A stretch of DNA of 64,000 nucleotides from Apium graveolens (GCF_009905375.1 NC_133653.1:86282079-86346078), one strand, 5' to 3'; shown: positions 1 through 12,209, counted from the stretch's first letter. Program-made: numbers and translations. Notes: generated by a model from the letters alone, not told the origin.

Positions 1-171
1 TGACGATCTTTACATACACTTATATACCATATGGAGTACTAATAAGACCACAGAATATCCATAAAAGAACTGCTACATTGTGTGGCATGAAAAGTTTTCT
101 TATTCAGCATAATCAGCAAAATCACTATTCATAAGGTTTACAAAAAGTCCAAAATTTTTGGGGTTATTACA
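1..171 (-). repeat. G1 3' LTR, terminal 171 bp of it
   Basis: This is the start of the minus-strand 3' LTR; the rest lies left of the window. It aligns base for base with 9621-9791, with mismatches near positions 50, 107 and 112. Confidence 0.9.
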
Positions 172-190
172 GTCTCCCCTCCTTAAAAGG
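172..190 (-). other. G1 polypurine tract
   Basis: On the minus strand this reads CCTTTTAAGGAGGGGAGAC, directly before LTR start TGTAATAACC. A-rich then G-rich purines at this place are the plus-strand primer of gypsy elements. Confidence 0.85.
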
Positions 191-1010
191 ATTCCGCCCG
201 GAATCAGATAGAAAATGAATAGGGATACTCTCTTAGCATTGCGCTTTCTAACTCTCAAGTAAATTTTCCCACATTATGGTTCTACCATCAAACTCTGACT
301 AGTTTGATAACCCTTCTCCTAAGCACTTGTTCCTTTTCGATCTGTAACCCTTCCTGGTTGCTCCATATTGGTTATGTCTGGTTGCATGTCTATGCGCTCA
401 TATGCCCCTATATGCCAGGCATCCGGATTACACTTCCTTAACATTGGTACGTGGAACACGTTATGAACTTGCTACAGGTTCGGGGGTAGGGCTAGCTCAT
501 ATGCTAACTTCCCAATATGTCTTAATATATCCAAGGGTCCAACAATTCGTGGGCTTAGCTTTCCTTTCTTTCCGAACCTCATCCATCCTTTCCAAGGGAA
601 TACCTATAACAACACTAGGTCCCCTACTTCCTATTCTTTGTCCTTTCGTGTCAAATCAATATACTTCTTATGTCCATCTTGGGCTACTACCAATCGTCCT
701 CTGATTAGATCTATTATATCCTTGGTCCTTTGGACTACGGCGGGTTAGAGCATCTTGCGCTCTACAACTTCATCCTAACATAAGGGAGATCGACATTGTG
801 TTCCCTCAAGGATCTCATAAGGTGACATCTCGATAATGACATATGATCTATTATCGTAAGAAAACTCAATCCGCGTTAAGTGATCATTCCAAATTCTTTC
901 AAGTCTATTTCACAGACTCTCATCATAGCTTCTAGCATTATAGCTTTTGCTTCTCAATACCCACTTTTTTTTCCCGTTCATAATCGTTACTATCTTCCGT
1001 ACAGAATACT
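191..1010 (-). pseudogene. G1 integrase C-terminal half and pol tail, decayed
   Basis: Minus-strand reading with stops and shifts still gives integrase-like stretches. At about 780-960 it resembles the end of the catalytic core in gypsy elements (WNDHLTRIEFSY, then MSPYEILEG and RSPL). At about 470-700 it resembles the C-terminal region (LVVAQDGHKKY, then a GKLSPRIVGP-like segment of the GPY/F module). The remainder to the PPT is where a chromodomain would lie in Tekay elements, but I cannot read one. No intact frame remains. Confidence 0.6.
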
Positions 1011-3950
1011 ATTCTATATATACCTTTACTCGCTAGAGTTTTATAACCTTTTAATAAATGCATCAACCTTAGTATCACGAATGCGTTTCCATTCCGAATA
1101 CCACCGTACTTGGTACCATTTCATATCTAGCTGCCTCCATCTTCGAAAGCTTGGTCCTTCGTATAGAAGTAAAGAATTTATTGAGAGATCACTATGATCG
1201 TGAACAATTGTCCTATTGCATAGTTAGTACAGAAGGTGGCCATCCTTTAGTACTTGACAAGCAATTAAACAATATGTGGTATCCTACTAGGCTTCTATCA
1301 CACAGATAGACAGTCATTCGGCAATACCGCCCCTTCTGGAAGGGTTGTTCTTCTCAGCTTACATGAAATGAAAAGGAGAGAAAAGAACGAAATGAAGAGA
1401 ATTGTATATATATAAAATATACTGCCACAAAATATCTGGCTTGAAATCTACCTCTGAACTATAGAGGTTTGTCATAGGAGAACAAAACATATACGTATAT
1501 ATATCAGCATCAAGTATTAGCATCGTATTTCACATGCCTAAATTTTTTTTTGCTATTCCATCCATCATTCTATGTACCCATGCTCTTGCTCGAGCTTATA
1601 AACAATCACCTTTGAAACTCCCTCGACATCGAAAATCGAATCTGGGATTTCATTCTAGACATCATCGTTACTAGAATCCATTGCTACACCGTAACCTTCC
1701 TCGTATAGTAATACGACTCTCTATTGATAAGAAGGAATAAGTATTCAATAGGTAAATAATCGACTTAATTAGTCTATTAATGATAACTTATACATCACCA
1801 CAACCCGATTAGTGGTACCCAATCTCAACATCCATTACACTACAACTCTCACGGTTGTAATCGGCTCATTATTCAAAGAATCGTTGCTGCATTACTAGGG
1901 TCCACCACTGACCTACTGTCGTCATTCATTTTCCTTGGAATCTTAATAGCTAACCATACGGAGTCCATACCTGTCGTATCAAATTCTTCTAAGGAGTTAA
2001 CATAATCAGCATTCATAATTCATGAAGAACACTCCAGATCCTGACGTACTTTCATGACATGAAGCAGATAAAATTGCAGAAGAGTTTCAATCAAAGCAAC
2101 GATAGCAGGTTAATACCATTATTAACCATATGTCTTTATTGGGAGACATGCATCTCAAAGGTTCATTTAGTCATTTCGTAACATGGTCCTGGCTTATCTC
2201 AAGATAGTACCTTCTAAGATAGATAGCCCGCTCATGGCGATTACACGAATTAAACCTTTACCAAACTACTATTACGGTTGGGTATTGCACAGTCATCAGA
2301 AGGAATGTCAATCTTCCAAACCATAATACAACCTTCACGGCTTCAACCATCATCACTGTATTGCTCTGGCACGAGCGCCTATAATTATCCTCTTACATTT
2401 AAGGTGTCGGCCACCTCTTTGGCCTTTCCTGATAGTAATAGTTCCTTATAATCAATGTCTTTTGAATGATCTCCAACTAAATTTTCTACCTCATTACCAA
2501 TCACTGCTTGTGCGAAAACTCTCTTCCTTACACTTTGGTGAGAAAAAAAATATCACCATTTTTCCATAAGTTATTGCCTCGGTCTTTTAGAGGTTAACAT
2601 TGTCATGATTGACTCTTGATCATACTTAGGACGTCTCTTATTTTGGGTCCTTCTTGATTTCACCAATCTCGACCCTTATTGGGTCAATCTATACTTTCTT
2701 ATGGTTCAACATGTGCCCCACCTGGCATTATTATAATTACGTCACATTTCCTTTATCAAAATTTCTATTCTTGAGAACTTTGAATATTACCTTTTTCCTT
2801 GTAAAACCTCTAAGGTTATCCTTGAATCGTTCCTCCTGCATTCCCTAGATACAAGGCATATCAAAATACCATTTACTAATACTAGAACCATTATCTATTT
2901 ACTTCTGAAAAATTTCTCTACTGATCTTTAAAGGTTGTTGTTACTTTAGTCCTTCATTCTATACTACCCAAACTCATAATGTCCCTATTAAGGGTGAAAT
3001 GCCAACCTTTATGCATTCCCCTAGGGCTCATCTCAAGTTATCGAAGTTATATCCTTAATTCCACCTTTAAAAAATACTTACACTCTTCCATGGATAAATC
3101 AAGTCATATATCCTTGATAGATTATCTTATTCAATCATTCTCACCTCGATAGTCTATGCCTAATTTCATAATAATATCCTTATCTAAAATGAGGTCAATC
3201 CATATGGCCTCCAAAAGATAACAATGGTTATCCACTTTTCTTGCCTGATTTGGTAATGAAAACAGGGATGTTCTGGAAGATATTGGTCGTGTTCAACGTG
3301 AACTTCATTTTACTAAATCCTCATTTACTTTTGTTGTTTATCTCAACAGTCATCTCAATGTTGAGATAACTTCTATACTTGGTGTCTCCCTTTTTGGGCA
3401 TCAAGCCACAGGTGTTACATGCACTTCACATTTTTGAAGGTCACTTCCTTCATCCCATTTTCCTAAATTCTGGTTATCCTGTCTCCTCAAACCATCCGTG
3501 TTTCCTTATTAATCCATCGATCTATCTCAAAGTTTCATCGAATACTCTCAACTTCAAGGGAATTAACTATACGTATCGCTTACGCCTTCAAACCTTGAAT
3601 TTATCTCATGATCAATCACCATCACGCTGATGATGACACCCTTCTCTATATTTATTGCAAGGGTTTCTTAGGGTTTCCCATACCTAACTCCCTTATCACT
3701 TTTCAACTCTATTTCCTTTATATCCCTTTATACTCCTTCCCTTTTTAGTCTTTTATTTTCGTTTCTATCACAACCATTACATGAACCAACACAACATAAG
3801 CATTGATTTCGAATATCCCGTCATTCTGGATTCGTGTCCTCAGAACGAATCTTGACAACTTTTACAACTTAGATTCATAATTCACCATACTTGTCCGCCT
3901 TTGTTTCGGCTCTAAAGCTTTTACACTATCTCCATAACCTTGGAAAGTAC
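1011..3950 (-). pseudogene. G1 internal region, strongly decayed, no gene
   Basis: About 2.9 kb of minus-strand retroelement remnant with many stops. At 2400-2470 a reading like GKAKEVADTLN resembles the HPGKANVVADALSRK segment that joins RNase H to integrase. At 3130-3460 there are weak protease-like pieces. The open frames on the plus strand here are accidental, without matching codons or domains. Confidence 0.4.
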
Positions 3951-3959
3951 TTTCTCGAA

Positions 3960-4480
3960 AACAATTGACTGAACTTTAATTAGTTTATTATAACCTCTGG
4001 CTCCGTGCCTTCCTTGGACTTTCACCAGCGGGTGGCCTCTCTCTTAGGGGGTGGGGGTAAGTGACAAAAATAGTCTTTTATGCTTCGTCAATCATTTAGA
4101 ATCTCAAATGATTCCTATATTTCCTTTAGCCAGGCTCTTGCCTCGACTGGGTCAACCTTTTCCTTGGAACTCTGAGAGCTTAGAGACTTAAAGGTCATGA
4201 ATGGATTTCCTACCGCATTGTTTCCTCAAGGTGGTGGTTGGGAATAAAAGTATAAGTTATGTTTAGACAGGTCCATGAATTGCCCCATAGGAGTGCCGTC
4301 CTGGTTCTCCCTATCTTGCTCGACTTCTGTTTTCTCAGTATGAAATGTTTTCTCATCCTCCCCATATTCGGGGTCATCCTACATGTTTTAAATCCTCATT
4401 TTCCACTTCATTATATTATGGGTTCCTTCTACCTTGATGGCGTCCTCCCTGACTATCACATTCAGGGTTTGCCCTAAATC
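3960..4480 (-). pseudogene. G1 gag capsid-like remnant, out of expected order
   Basis: Minus-strand reading gives segments like PVEARAWLKEI and ESFEIL followed by an ATRW/ESK-like stretch, the typical core of plant gypsy gag (PxxARxWLxxIExxF and WWES). It is broken by several stops. It lies 3' of an integrase N-terminal remnant (4490-4790), although gag should be the first domain of the element. This suggests a duplicated or recombined internal region. Confidence 0.5.
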
Positions 4481-4489
4481 TTATTCCTC

Positions 4490-5300
4490 GAACTATGACT
4501 TTCATCTAAGATTCAGTCCTTAAGCTCTTGAACATTTGGAACCCAAATTCTGTAGGGACACCTCATTATTCCCTCATCATCTTTCTAGATATTAATCTCT
4601 TCTCCGGGCATTGGTTCTCTGCCTCTATTCATCACTTTTTTTTGGCACAATATGATCTTATCCAATAATTCGGGCTGTATTGCAATCTCAAACAGCTTTT
4701 CGGTACCGGCTCCAGTTACCTTCACTTCTATTTCCATTTTCTCAAAATCTCATATCAACTCTCCCAAAGACATTTTCATCTTGAGTCTCTCTTTTATACT
4801 AAGGGCATTAGCCACCATTTTGGCTTACCTGGATGATAAAGAATCCCATAATCGTAATCCTTGATTAGCTCTAACAACCTACTCTGGCGCATGTTGAGCT
4901 CTTTCTGTGTGAAAATGTACTAGAGAACTTATGGTTTATGTAAATCTCGCACTTTTCTCCATACAAGTTGTGCCTCCAATCTTTAGGGAAAAACTATTAC
5001 CACGAGCCCAAGCTCATGGGTGGGGATATCGAATTTTATATTCCCTTAATTATCTTGACGTATACGCGATTACCTTGCTGTGCTGTATAAGAAGCACCCT
5101 AATTCCTTATGCGAAACATCGCTACACATCACGAAATCTCCTTTTTCCATCCGGCAACGCCAACATAGGGGTCGTCACCAACCTTTTCTTTAGTTCTTAA
5201 AAGCTGTTCTCGCATTTCTCTGTCCATTCAAACTTCTCAGTCTTACGAGTAAGCCGCGTTAAAGGGGCTACTATCTTTATAACTTGAACGAACCTCCAGT
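4490..5300 (-). pseudogene. G1 end of RT, RNase H and integrase N-terminus, decayed
   Basis: In minus-strand order: a C-terminal RT stretch (FVQVIKIVAPLTRLTRK, EKFEWTEKCEN at about 5210-5300); an RNase H stretch (REYKIRYPTHELGLVVIVF-like at about 4980-5050); the linker to integrase (about 4790-4870); and an integrase N-terminal part with EIEVKVTGAGTEKLFEI and RIWVPNVQELKD (about 4500-4740). Stops and frame changes interrupt it. Only about 450 bp separate this from the LTR, so most of gag, protease and RT is missing from this position. Confidence 0.7.
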
Positions 5301-5737
5301 AGTGACCGACCAATCCTACCTCTGGTAGTCGCCCTAACAATGGTCATCAATTCCTCAGTGGTCCTTTATTCATTCTTGTCAGGATCCTCCACGGAATCCT
5401 TCTCAGCAATAATCCATTCTAGGACAACATCCTCAACCTCTACATCCTCAATATGAACATCAGTCGGTCCTGCGTTAGGACGCTCTATCGAATCCACAAT
5501 CTGATCTCCAATAACTAATAAAACATCATCGCGTTGTTGGTCCTCAACCTCAGGGTTCGGAGTCCCGCTACCATATACGATAACGAGCTACGCTTCTATC
5601 ACGATATTTATAAGGGTTAAGGGTCTTAACTGTCAGTACTACGTTAGGTAGTCCGACCATGAACTTGGAAATAGTTCTTATTATCTTAGTGAACTTATTA
5701 TTTTAACGTCACATCATCTCTGAGGTTTATAACGATT
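5301..5737 (-). pseudogene. G1 leader and possible gag N-terminus remnant
   Basis: This lies between the PBS and the RT remnant. Part of it (about 5370-5540) reads as an acidic minus-strand segment that could be the start of gag, but I cannot identify it firmly. No intact frame. Confidence 0.35.
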
Positions 5738-5750
5738 GGCTCTGATACCA
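5738..5750 (-). other. G1 primer-binding site (tRNA-Met type)
   Basis: The minus strand reads TGGTATCAGAGCC four bases after the LTR end. This is complementary to the 3' end of initiator tRNA-Met, the common plant retrotransposon primer, and it fixes the orientation. Confidence 0.9.
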
Positions 5751-5754
5751 TTTC

Positions 5755-8700
5755 TGTAACACCCCCAAATCCGGGGTCGGGGATTCGGGTTGTCACGAGT
5801 TCCATTTCCCTTATCAATACTTAATCTTAACAGTCAACCAACTACTGCGTACTGTGACCCCACAATATACACACACACACCACAAGTTATAGTCTCAGAG
5901 ATGAATACCAAAAATAACACAAGTCATTTTATTCCACAATTATAAACCATTTCACCTTAAAAAGGATTTCTGAATAATTTACATATTCCTTGCCATTATT
6001 ACAATTCATAAATATACATAAGTCTGGTACATCAAAAGTTGAAAGCCTAGCCTATTGGTAGATCCTACCTCAGCTACAACGGCATCAACGCCTACAGGAA
6101 ACTGCGGAACGTTTCCTATCGGCTCGCGAATTGGGAGTTTGGTCATGTTCATCTTGTCCATCTGTTGTTGTGTGATGAAAGAAGAAAGCAAGGGTGAGCA
6201 ACAAGCCCGCTGAAATAATATGTATAATAATTAACAATATATGAGCATTCTCATAGTACTCATGAAAGTCTTGGTCAAGAAGAAATGAACCAAGCTGATA
6301 TCTTAACGCGACCAGGTCGCAAAATATTCAGTATATATATATATATATATATATACATACATACTTTTCACAATCTTTGAAATCCTCTGACATGTATAAT
6401 ATACACAGAGTTCCAGTTTATAGCTGTATAAAAATATCGTTGCAAGGTGATCTCATATATCTAACCTTGTCTCAACGTTTTTCTGAAAATCTTTGACATG
6501 CACAAGATAATCATTTACTTGATATAAGTTTAAAAGATGAAGTTACAAGATACTCCAATATACTTATATCTTTTCCGAATACTGCTTGAACTACCACCGT
6601 TCAAGTTATAATTAGTTTCAAAAGTTCATCACACTGATGAGACTACAAGATAAGACTTGAATAGATTCAATCTTTGAAATATCATTTGGAAGAAATGAAG
6701 TTACGAGATACTTCATTAAGTCCCGATATATATACACCTATACATATATACATTTCATACACTCCTTGAAAACCTCTGTTATGAAAATTATAAACAGAGT
6801 TGTAATATCCAATGAATTTGGAAAGGAGAAAACCTTGGCATAAACCTGATATCTTGCTGATCAGGCAAATATACCAATAAGTAACCTTTTCTACTAGTAG
6901 ATGGACGAATTCCCCACTGGTCATCACCCTGGCCGCAATAGGACCTTATGGTGGACTGCCACTCAGCCACTTACGCATTTGATGGACTCCCACTGAGCCA
7001 CTTACACTTTCATGGACGCCCACTGAGCCCATGTTGCTTATGCCGATTCAAATAGATGAACTTACTTCCCGAACGATGGGCAAGTAATCAAGATTTTTTT
7101 CTCAAAACAACAACCTCGTTGCGAATGTAAAATACACCACTGAGCCGGATCCCTCAGGTGTTGAGCGAGTATTTAAATCCCATTCGAAAGGAAGATCTTA
7201 AATATCAAAATGAGTTTTGGGATCCGCTCTAACTTTTAAAAATCATTTTGAAGACTCGAAAACATTTTTAAGAATGTTTGGAGTAATACTGATTTAATGA
7301 AATAAATCAGTCCCGATATATTAGAAAATATCTGAATATTATTATTAAATAATATTCCCATAAAGGATAATCTTTATAAAAATAATTGAAGTAGAAGTTT
7401 TAAAAAAACTCATACTTGAAATGAATAACGAATAACCAAATATATACTTATACGAAAGTAAGATCTTTATTTGAATAATCCAAAATAAGTTTGATTATCG
7501 AAACACTATTCTTTAATAAAATAAAGAATATTATTTAATAAATAAGCGGAGTCATAAGTCCTCAAATGAATATTCAAAATAATATTCAATAAATAAAATA
7601 AACGGAGTCATAAGTCCTCGAATGGATATTCAACTAATAATATTCATTGAATAAAATAAAGTTATCGAATAAACCTTATTCGATTAATAGTTTTGAAAAC
7701 TATATCCATATATATATATATGAATATATATATATATATATTATACTCGGGAACATCGACTCCCGGTTTAGAAAAATGTTCACCTTTGGGTCCCCTATAC
7801 TAAGGGTATACGCAACTACTGCTTATCTCTAGCATATGTATTATGCAACTTATAAGAATTTGAATCAACAATTAGATATCAAGATTACGATATAGACATG
7901 CATATATACCATATCAACATGCTCCAATATATCGCAAAACTTGCTAATAACAATCATGCACTTATCACAAGATAATGCATTTACATAGATTTACATCACA
8001 ACAACAGTATAACGGGTAGAAAATTTGCCTGAGTGTTCCCGGATAGACTTAAGCTTAGAGTGAGTCCGATAACCTATGAAAAATAACATAAGTCGGAACT
8101 AAACCCCGGTCACTTAAGAAACTAGACTTTAACCAATTAAACCTTAATGTTCGCTTATGGTCACTTCTACGCTTAACGAATCACATAAGTCGTTCGAGTA
8201 CCCTCGGCTCCACCATTTTTAATAAATTAACCATTAAGAAGTTTAAGGCGATTCTTTCGGGAGTACCCTACCAACTGCCTAATCCACTTTACATAATTGT
8301 TTCAAACTCTTATTAGTCTTTTAAGGGCCTTAACAAAGGTTTCAAAGTAAGGCGAGGGGTAATGGTTCGTTCACGAAATGCCGTTACTTAAAACGGTCGT
8401 TTCTCCTAAACCGTGCATCGGATTCGAGCAAACCACATATCAAAACGAAGCTCGTAACATGAACTATCTAATCATGGCAAAGGTTAGAATATTTCAGTGA
8501 GTTCACGGGTCCTAAAGTTAAGAACAGGAAAGTTAGGGAAAATCGGGCATTATGACGTTTATGTTTACGCGATTTCTAATTTAATTAACACTCTAAATTA
8601 TCATCAATTCACTCAAAACCACCAATACAACAATATTCAACCATCATACTACAAACTCAGTCCCCAACTCCAAGTTTTATCAATTTATCCAACCAATCAA

Positions 8701-9791
8701 AGACCCAATATTCAAAATCAATACAAATCCACCAAAACTACTTATAATCAAAGATCAAGCCTTAATACTAACAATGCTTCAATAAAACTTAATGGAATCA
8801 TAAAATCAAAGCTAGGGTTTGAAGTTGATACCTTCCTTGGTAGGTGTTAAGTTGCTAGGAAGCCTTAATCTAACCTCCTACAAGCTTGATCTTTCCAAAG
8901 AAATCAAGAACACAAAGTTAGGTTTTGAAGTTTCTAAAAGTCATATTGAAAGAACTGTCAAAACGAGGGTCTTACCATACTTATTTGGACGAGACTTGTG
9001 AACAAGAGTTGTAGGCCATCTCAATACCTTTCCAAAGAGATATAGAAAATACTATTTGAGTGAGTATTGAAGGAGATATGGTAGTTTGAAGTTGCTGCTC
9101 TGGTTTTGGCCGAGAGCTTCTTGTATAAAACAAAGTCAACTTCTTAATTTTTGTGTTATGATTTCTTTTGGCTTGGTTGCTTCTCTTGTTTGCTAATTAA
9201 ATTTACCAGGTAAAAATTACATGGCTCGCAATCAACCAACTAACCTTTCTATTTGTCATGCTTATGTCACCATGCCTATGTCATCTTTCTTATGTCATCT
9301 TCTTACACTTGTTTTCTTCTTATTGGTATGATGACATCATCACCCACTAACCTCTTTGATTAACTCCTAATTACTTGGCTAATGACCGCTTATCTGTTAC
9401 ACGGTTCACTTAACTTTCGTTCTCGTTTATCGTTTGAGGGATCATACCCAGGATCTCATTACTTAGGTTCCCTTAAACCTTTCTCAATATTTTATATTCC
9501 TTTTATGATCCTCTCTTATAATCCTTGAATTAAAATCCTGTTAATCATGTTACCTTATACTCAATTCTTTCTGTATCTGGTGGGTTTTCGGGAAAAATCA
9601 AAGTGTTCGAATTTGGATTCTGACGATCTTTACATACACTTATATACCATATGGAGTACTAATAAGACCTCAGAATATCCATAAAAGAACTGCTACATTG
9701 TGTGGCATGAAAAGTTTTCTTATTCAACATAACCAGCAAAATCACTATTCATAAGGTTTACAAAAAGTCCAAAATTTTTGGGGTTATTACA
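5755..9791 (-). repeat. G1 5' LTR (4037 bp)
   Basis: A TG...CA-bounded LTR on the minus strand, with PBS outside its end at 5750 and copia-A sequence outside its start at 9792. AT microsatellites lie at about 6336-6354 and 7707-7741. No protein-coding gene is supported inside; the frames seen, for example at 8497-8850, show no domain or codon pattern. Confidence 0.9.
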
Positions 9792-10546
9792 TGAACAAAA
9801 ATCCGATCTCATGATTAATCAACTTGCTACATTTGGGTTGAAAGCCAAGCAACCTAGAGATAGAGCTGGATTAGGTTCTGACGAAGAGAAGATTCAAACA
9901 GGAGTAGAGGTTACTCTAAGAGATCCTTTCATATTGACAGACAAACCATATGAACAAATCAAACAAAGGTACTTTGACAAGGTGTTGTCTGCTCAAGTTG
10001 TGATAGATGCTCATGATAAGGAGAATTTAAAAGAGAAATTTATCTTATTTCTCAATGATGGAAGGACTTATAGATTAGCTGATACTGATGTATTAAAGAA
10101 GTCTATCATAGAACTTCAACATATTCACTATCTTATGGAAGTAAAATATGATGTTACAAGAAGATGGTCAGAACATTTTGAAGGCTATATGAGATCTATT
10201 CAGAATCTCTGGTACAAAGACTTCTCATTACAGTCCAATGAATACTGAAGGTGATGGAAGAGAAATTCCTATGGTGAAGAATTCTGCTAAGGTGGAAGTT
10301 ATTCTGAAAGGAAGATGCTTATGTTATAATAAAAACTCTTCACATCCTAAGGTTATCAGACTTGGTGATGGACTTGAAAGAACATCCATTCAAGCTCTCA
10401 GAACATCCATTTATCAAATTGGTGATAGTAAAGAAGCAGAACTGATGCAGGTCAAAGCACAGTTAGCTGAAGTTCTGAAGAAAGCTGAAGATAATCTGAT
10501 AAATGATTTTGTTAAGAATTATTATGGATTTAGATTGATTCAGTGA
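9792..10546 (+). pseudogene. Copia-A terminal (env-like) ORF, C-terminal part
   Basis: The reading frame runs from the G1 junction to 10248 and then continues in another frame at 10238-10546, so there is a frame change near 10230. The first part contains FILFLNDGRTYRLADTDVL, with an xFLxDGxxYxL pattern also seen near the end of the post-pol ORFs of copia-B and copia-C. The rest is basic and acidic mixed helix (AELMQVKAQLAEVLKKAED). It is the last ORF before the PPT, the position of the env-like ORF in SIRE-type elements. The N-terminus is missing. Function is unknown; no membrane segment or signal peptide is visible. Confidence 0.65.
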
Positions 10547-10670
10547 TGTTGGTAAAGCTGGATGTTCTGTAAGTTGTAGTTAATAGTCTTATTAAACTCT
10601 TATTGCATTTGAACTTAAGTTTTTGACATCAACAAATCTATTAACTTGTATATTCTTGCATAATTTACAA

Positions 10671-10682
10671 GTTGGGGGAGAT
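10671..10682 (+). other. Copia-A polypurine tract
   Basis: GTTGGGGGAGAT directly precedes LTR start TGTTGG. The same TTGGGGGAGAT tract is used by copia-B and copia-C. Confidence 0.9.
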
Positions 10683-10744
10683 TGTTGGATATATTTGAGA
10701 TGTCATGTCTAATATATTTCATGTTTAGTTTTCAGATCTTAACT

Positions 10745-10866
10745 AACAGGAAATATCAGTTCTTACTGGAATCAAGACTTACTGGAAGTCAGGACTTAAG
10801 GATATCAGGACTTAGATTATCAGAAGATAATATCAGAAGATGGATATCAGAACTTAAGTACTGGAG
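10745..10866 (+). repeat. Copia-A U3 motif array (ATCAGGACTTA-like)
   Basis: Seven or more imperfect copies of a short motif around ATCAGGACTTA / ACTGGAAGTCAGGACTTA in about 120 bp, ending about 180 bp upstream of the TATA box. Confidence 0.7.
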
Positions 10867-11046
10867 GACTAACAGTTAAGGAAGGAAGCTGATTTACAGG
10901 ATAGAAGATCGAGACTACTACAAGAAGAAGATATTCACGGAAAGAGTTAGAGGACTAGAAGAATTATATAAGATATCTGATAGATATATTTTAGAAGATA
11001 GAATTATATTCTATATCAATTAGAAGTTATCTTGTAACTGTGTGTC

Positions 11047-11054
11047 TATATAAA
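11047..11054 (+). promoter_or_regulatory. Copia-A LTR TATA box
   Basis: TATATAAA inside the LTR, downstream of the motif array and upstream of the R/U5 part. Confidence 0.7.
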
Positions 11055-11279
11055 CACATACATAGGTTTACTCTATAAGAGTTATGATCATCGAGAAGAT
11101 CATACAATTGTAACCTAGCAGCTCTCATGATATTTGTTCATCACTGAGAGAGAACAGTTCCATTGTAACAGAGTTTATTATATTGAATACATCTATTTTC
11201 TGTTACTTGTGCTTTAAATCGATTTGATTGTATTCTACATTGTATTCAACCCCCTTCTATAGTGTTGTGTGACCTAACA

Positions 11280-11815
11280 ACATCCTTCCCCCCTTAAAAG
11301 GATTTTGTCCTCAGATCACATTAAGGATCAGATAATGATACATTCAAGTATCTCACTTCCATTTTCCCAGGTTGATCCCTCAACCTTACAACTTTTCATA
11401 AACTTTTACTCGCAACATCACTCATTACTTAACAGCCTCTCGCTGACATCATATTCTATTAGTTGCTCATATAACTCAACTCAAGTCTCCATTTTATATA
11501 TATAATGGAGCTTAATTACTTTTCCTAAATATAAACATCCTATGAACCAGCTATATGTGTGGCGGTGAAGCCAACCCACTTACACTTATCTTGCCTATTT
11601 TACTGTTTCAAAAAGACAAGTATAATGCCTATTAATTCTCTTTTCTTTCTAATTCTAGTAATTCGTGCTCATGAACGTTTCCAAAAGTTACTGGTTATTG
11701 AACCTCGTTCCCACATGATTCTCCGTTCAATTAACCTAGTTTGTAATCGCTCCCAATCGCATTCAAGGCTCTTTAATCGTTCCCTTAATCTTCTTGTCCA
11801 TTTGTGAATAATATA
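11280..11815 (-). pseudogene. G2 3' end: LTR start, PPT and decayed pol tail
   Basis: The first three bases are the LTR terminus (minus TGT). Next comes a PPT (minus CCTTTTAAGGGGGGAAGGA at 11283-11301), which parallels the G1 tract. The rest is decayed pol end without a readable domain. The last five bases (ATATA) are the copia-B target duplication. Confidence 0.75.
11811..11815. repeat. Copia-B target-site duplication (left copy)
   Basis: ATATA directly before TGTTAGG; the same five bases follow the other LTR at 27701-27705. The sequence is low-complexity, but both copies sit exactly at LTR ends. Confidence 0.85.
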
Positions 11816-12201
11816 TGTTAGGTAATGAATCACACAGGGGGGTGAATGTATTTTTTCTGATTTTAGGCTTTTCTTGAAAGTTGATGGTTGAACAAAGTAA
11901 ATTAAATCTTGTATAGAAAAGTGTTCATGCAGAATTTAAGCTTGCATAAAATAACGAACACAAATCTTCAAAAACTCACTTAATTTTTATATTAAAAATT
12001 AAGACTGTTTTGCTACAAAATTTCTAAGCTCTTTGATGTTAAAGAGCTCAGCTTCTTCTTTAGAGTGATACAAGAAATTTGATCTAAATTGTTACATCTA
12101 ACTAGAGGACCAGTGTTAACTTTATAACTCAGTTAACTGCTGGTTTACACAGTGGATAATAAACATGCTATTAGCTTTTCTAAACTGTCGCTTGTCATTT
12201 C

Positions 12202-12209
12202 TATTTATA
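12202..12209 (-). promoter_or_regulatory. Copia-B 3' LTR TATA box
   Basis: The minus strand reads CTATAAATAGAA. The same site in the 5' LTR is at 26716-26723, where it would drive the element. It lies downstream of the U3 arrays. Confidence 0.7.

Larger units (their letters stand above)
1..9791 (-). mobile_element. G1: Tekay-like Ty3/gypsy element, degenerate internal region, left end outside window
   Basis: Minus-strand LTR element. Bases 1-171 match 9621-9791 with three mismatches, so both LTRs are represented. The LTR begins TGTAATAACC and ends GGTGTTACA on the minus strand. A tRNA-Met type PBS (TGGTATCAGAGCC) abuts the right LTR, and a PPT lies next to the left one. The internal part (172-5754) is full of stops but keeps recognisable pieces of RNase H, integrase and gag. 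Long LTRs, the tRNA-Met primer and the integrase tail fit the Tekay (Del) chromoviruses. The flanking duplication cannot be checked because the left end is missing. Confidence 0.85.
9792..11279 (+). mobile_element. Copia-A: 3' end of a SIRE-like Ty1/copia element
   Basis: Last part of the terminal ORF, PPT and 3' LTR. The 5' part was displaced leftwards by the G1 insertion at 9791/9792. The right border lies in G2 at the PPT/LTR junction; bases 11280-11284 (ACATC) would be its target duplication. Confidence 0.8.
10683..11279 (+). repeat. Copia-A 3' LTR (597 bp)
   Basis: Starts TGTTGGATAT and ends GACCTAACA. It has a U3 motif array, a TATA box at 11047-11054 and an R/U5 part resembling the relic LTR at 49244-49651 (shared 'aacctagcagctctca'). 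Confidence 0.9.

Noticed and set aside
402..5200. Plus-strand open frames of 60-105 codons in the G1 internal region
   Set aside because: They lie antisense to recognisable pol remnants, have no domain or codon bias, and are of the length expected by chance in this composition.
6336..6354. AT dinucleotide run as a functional element
   Set aside because: Ordinary microsatellite; similar runs occur at 7707-7741 and 34078-34088.
8497..9001. Frames of 117 and 60 codons in the G1 LTR
   Set aside because: Low-complexity Asn/Gln/Ser composition within an LTR, no supporting signal.
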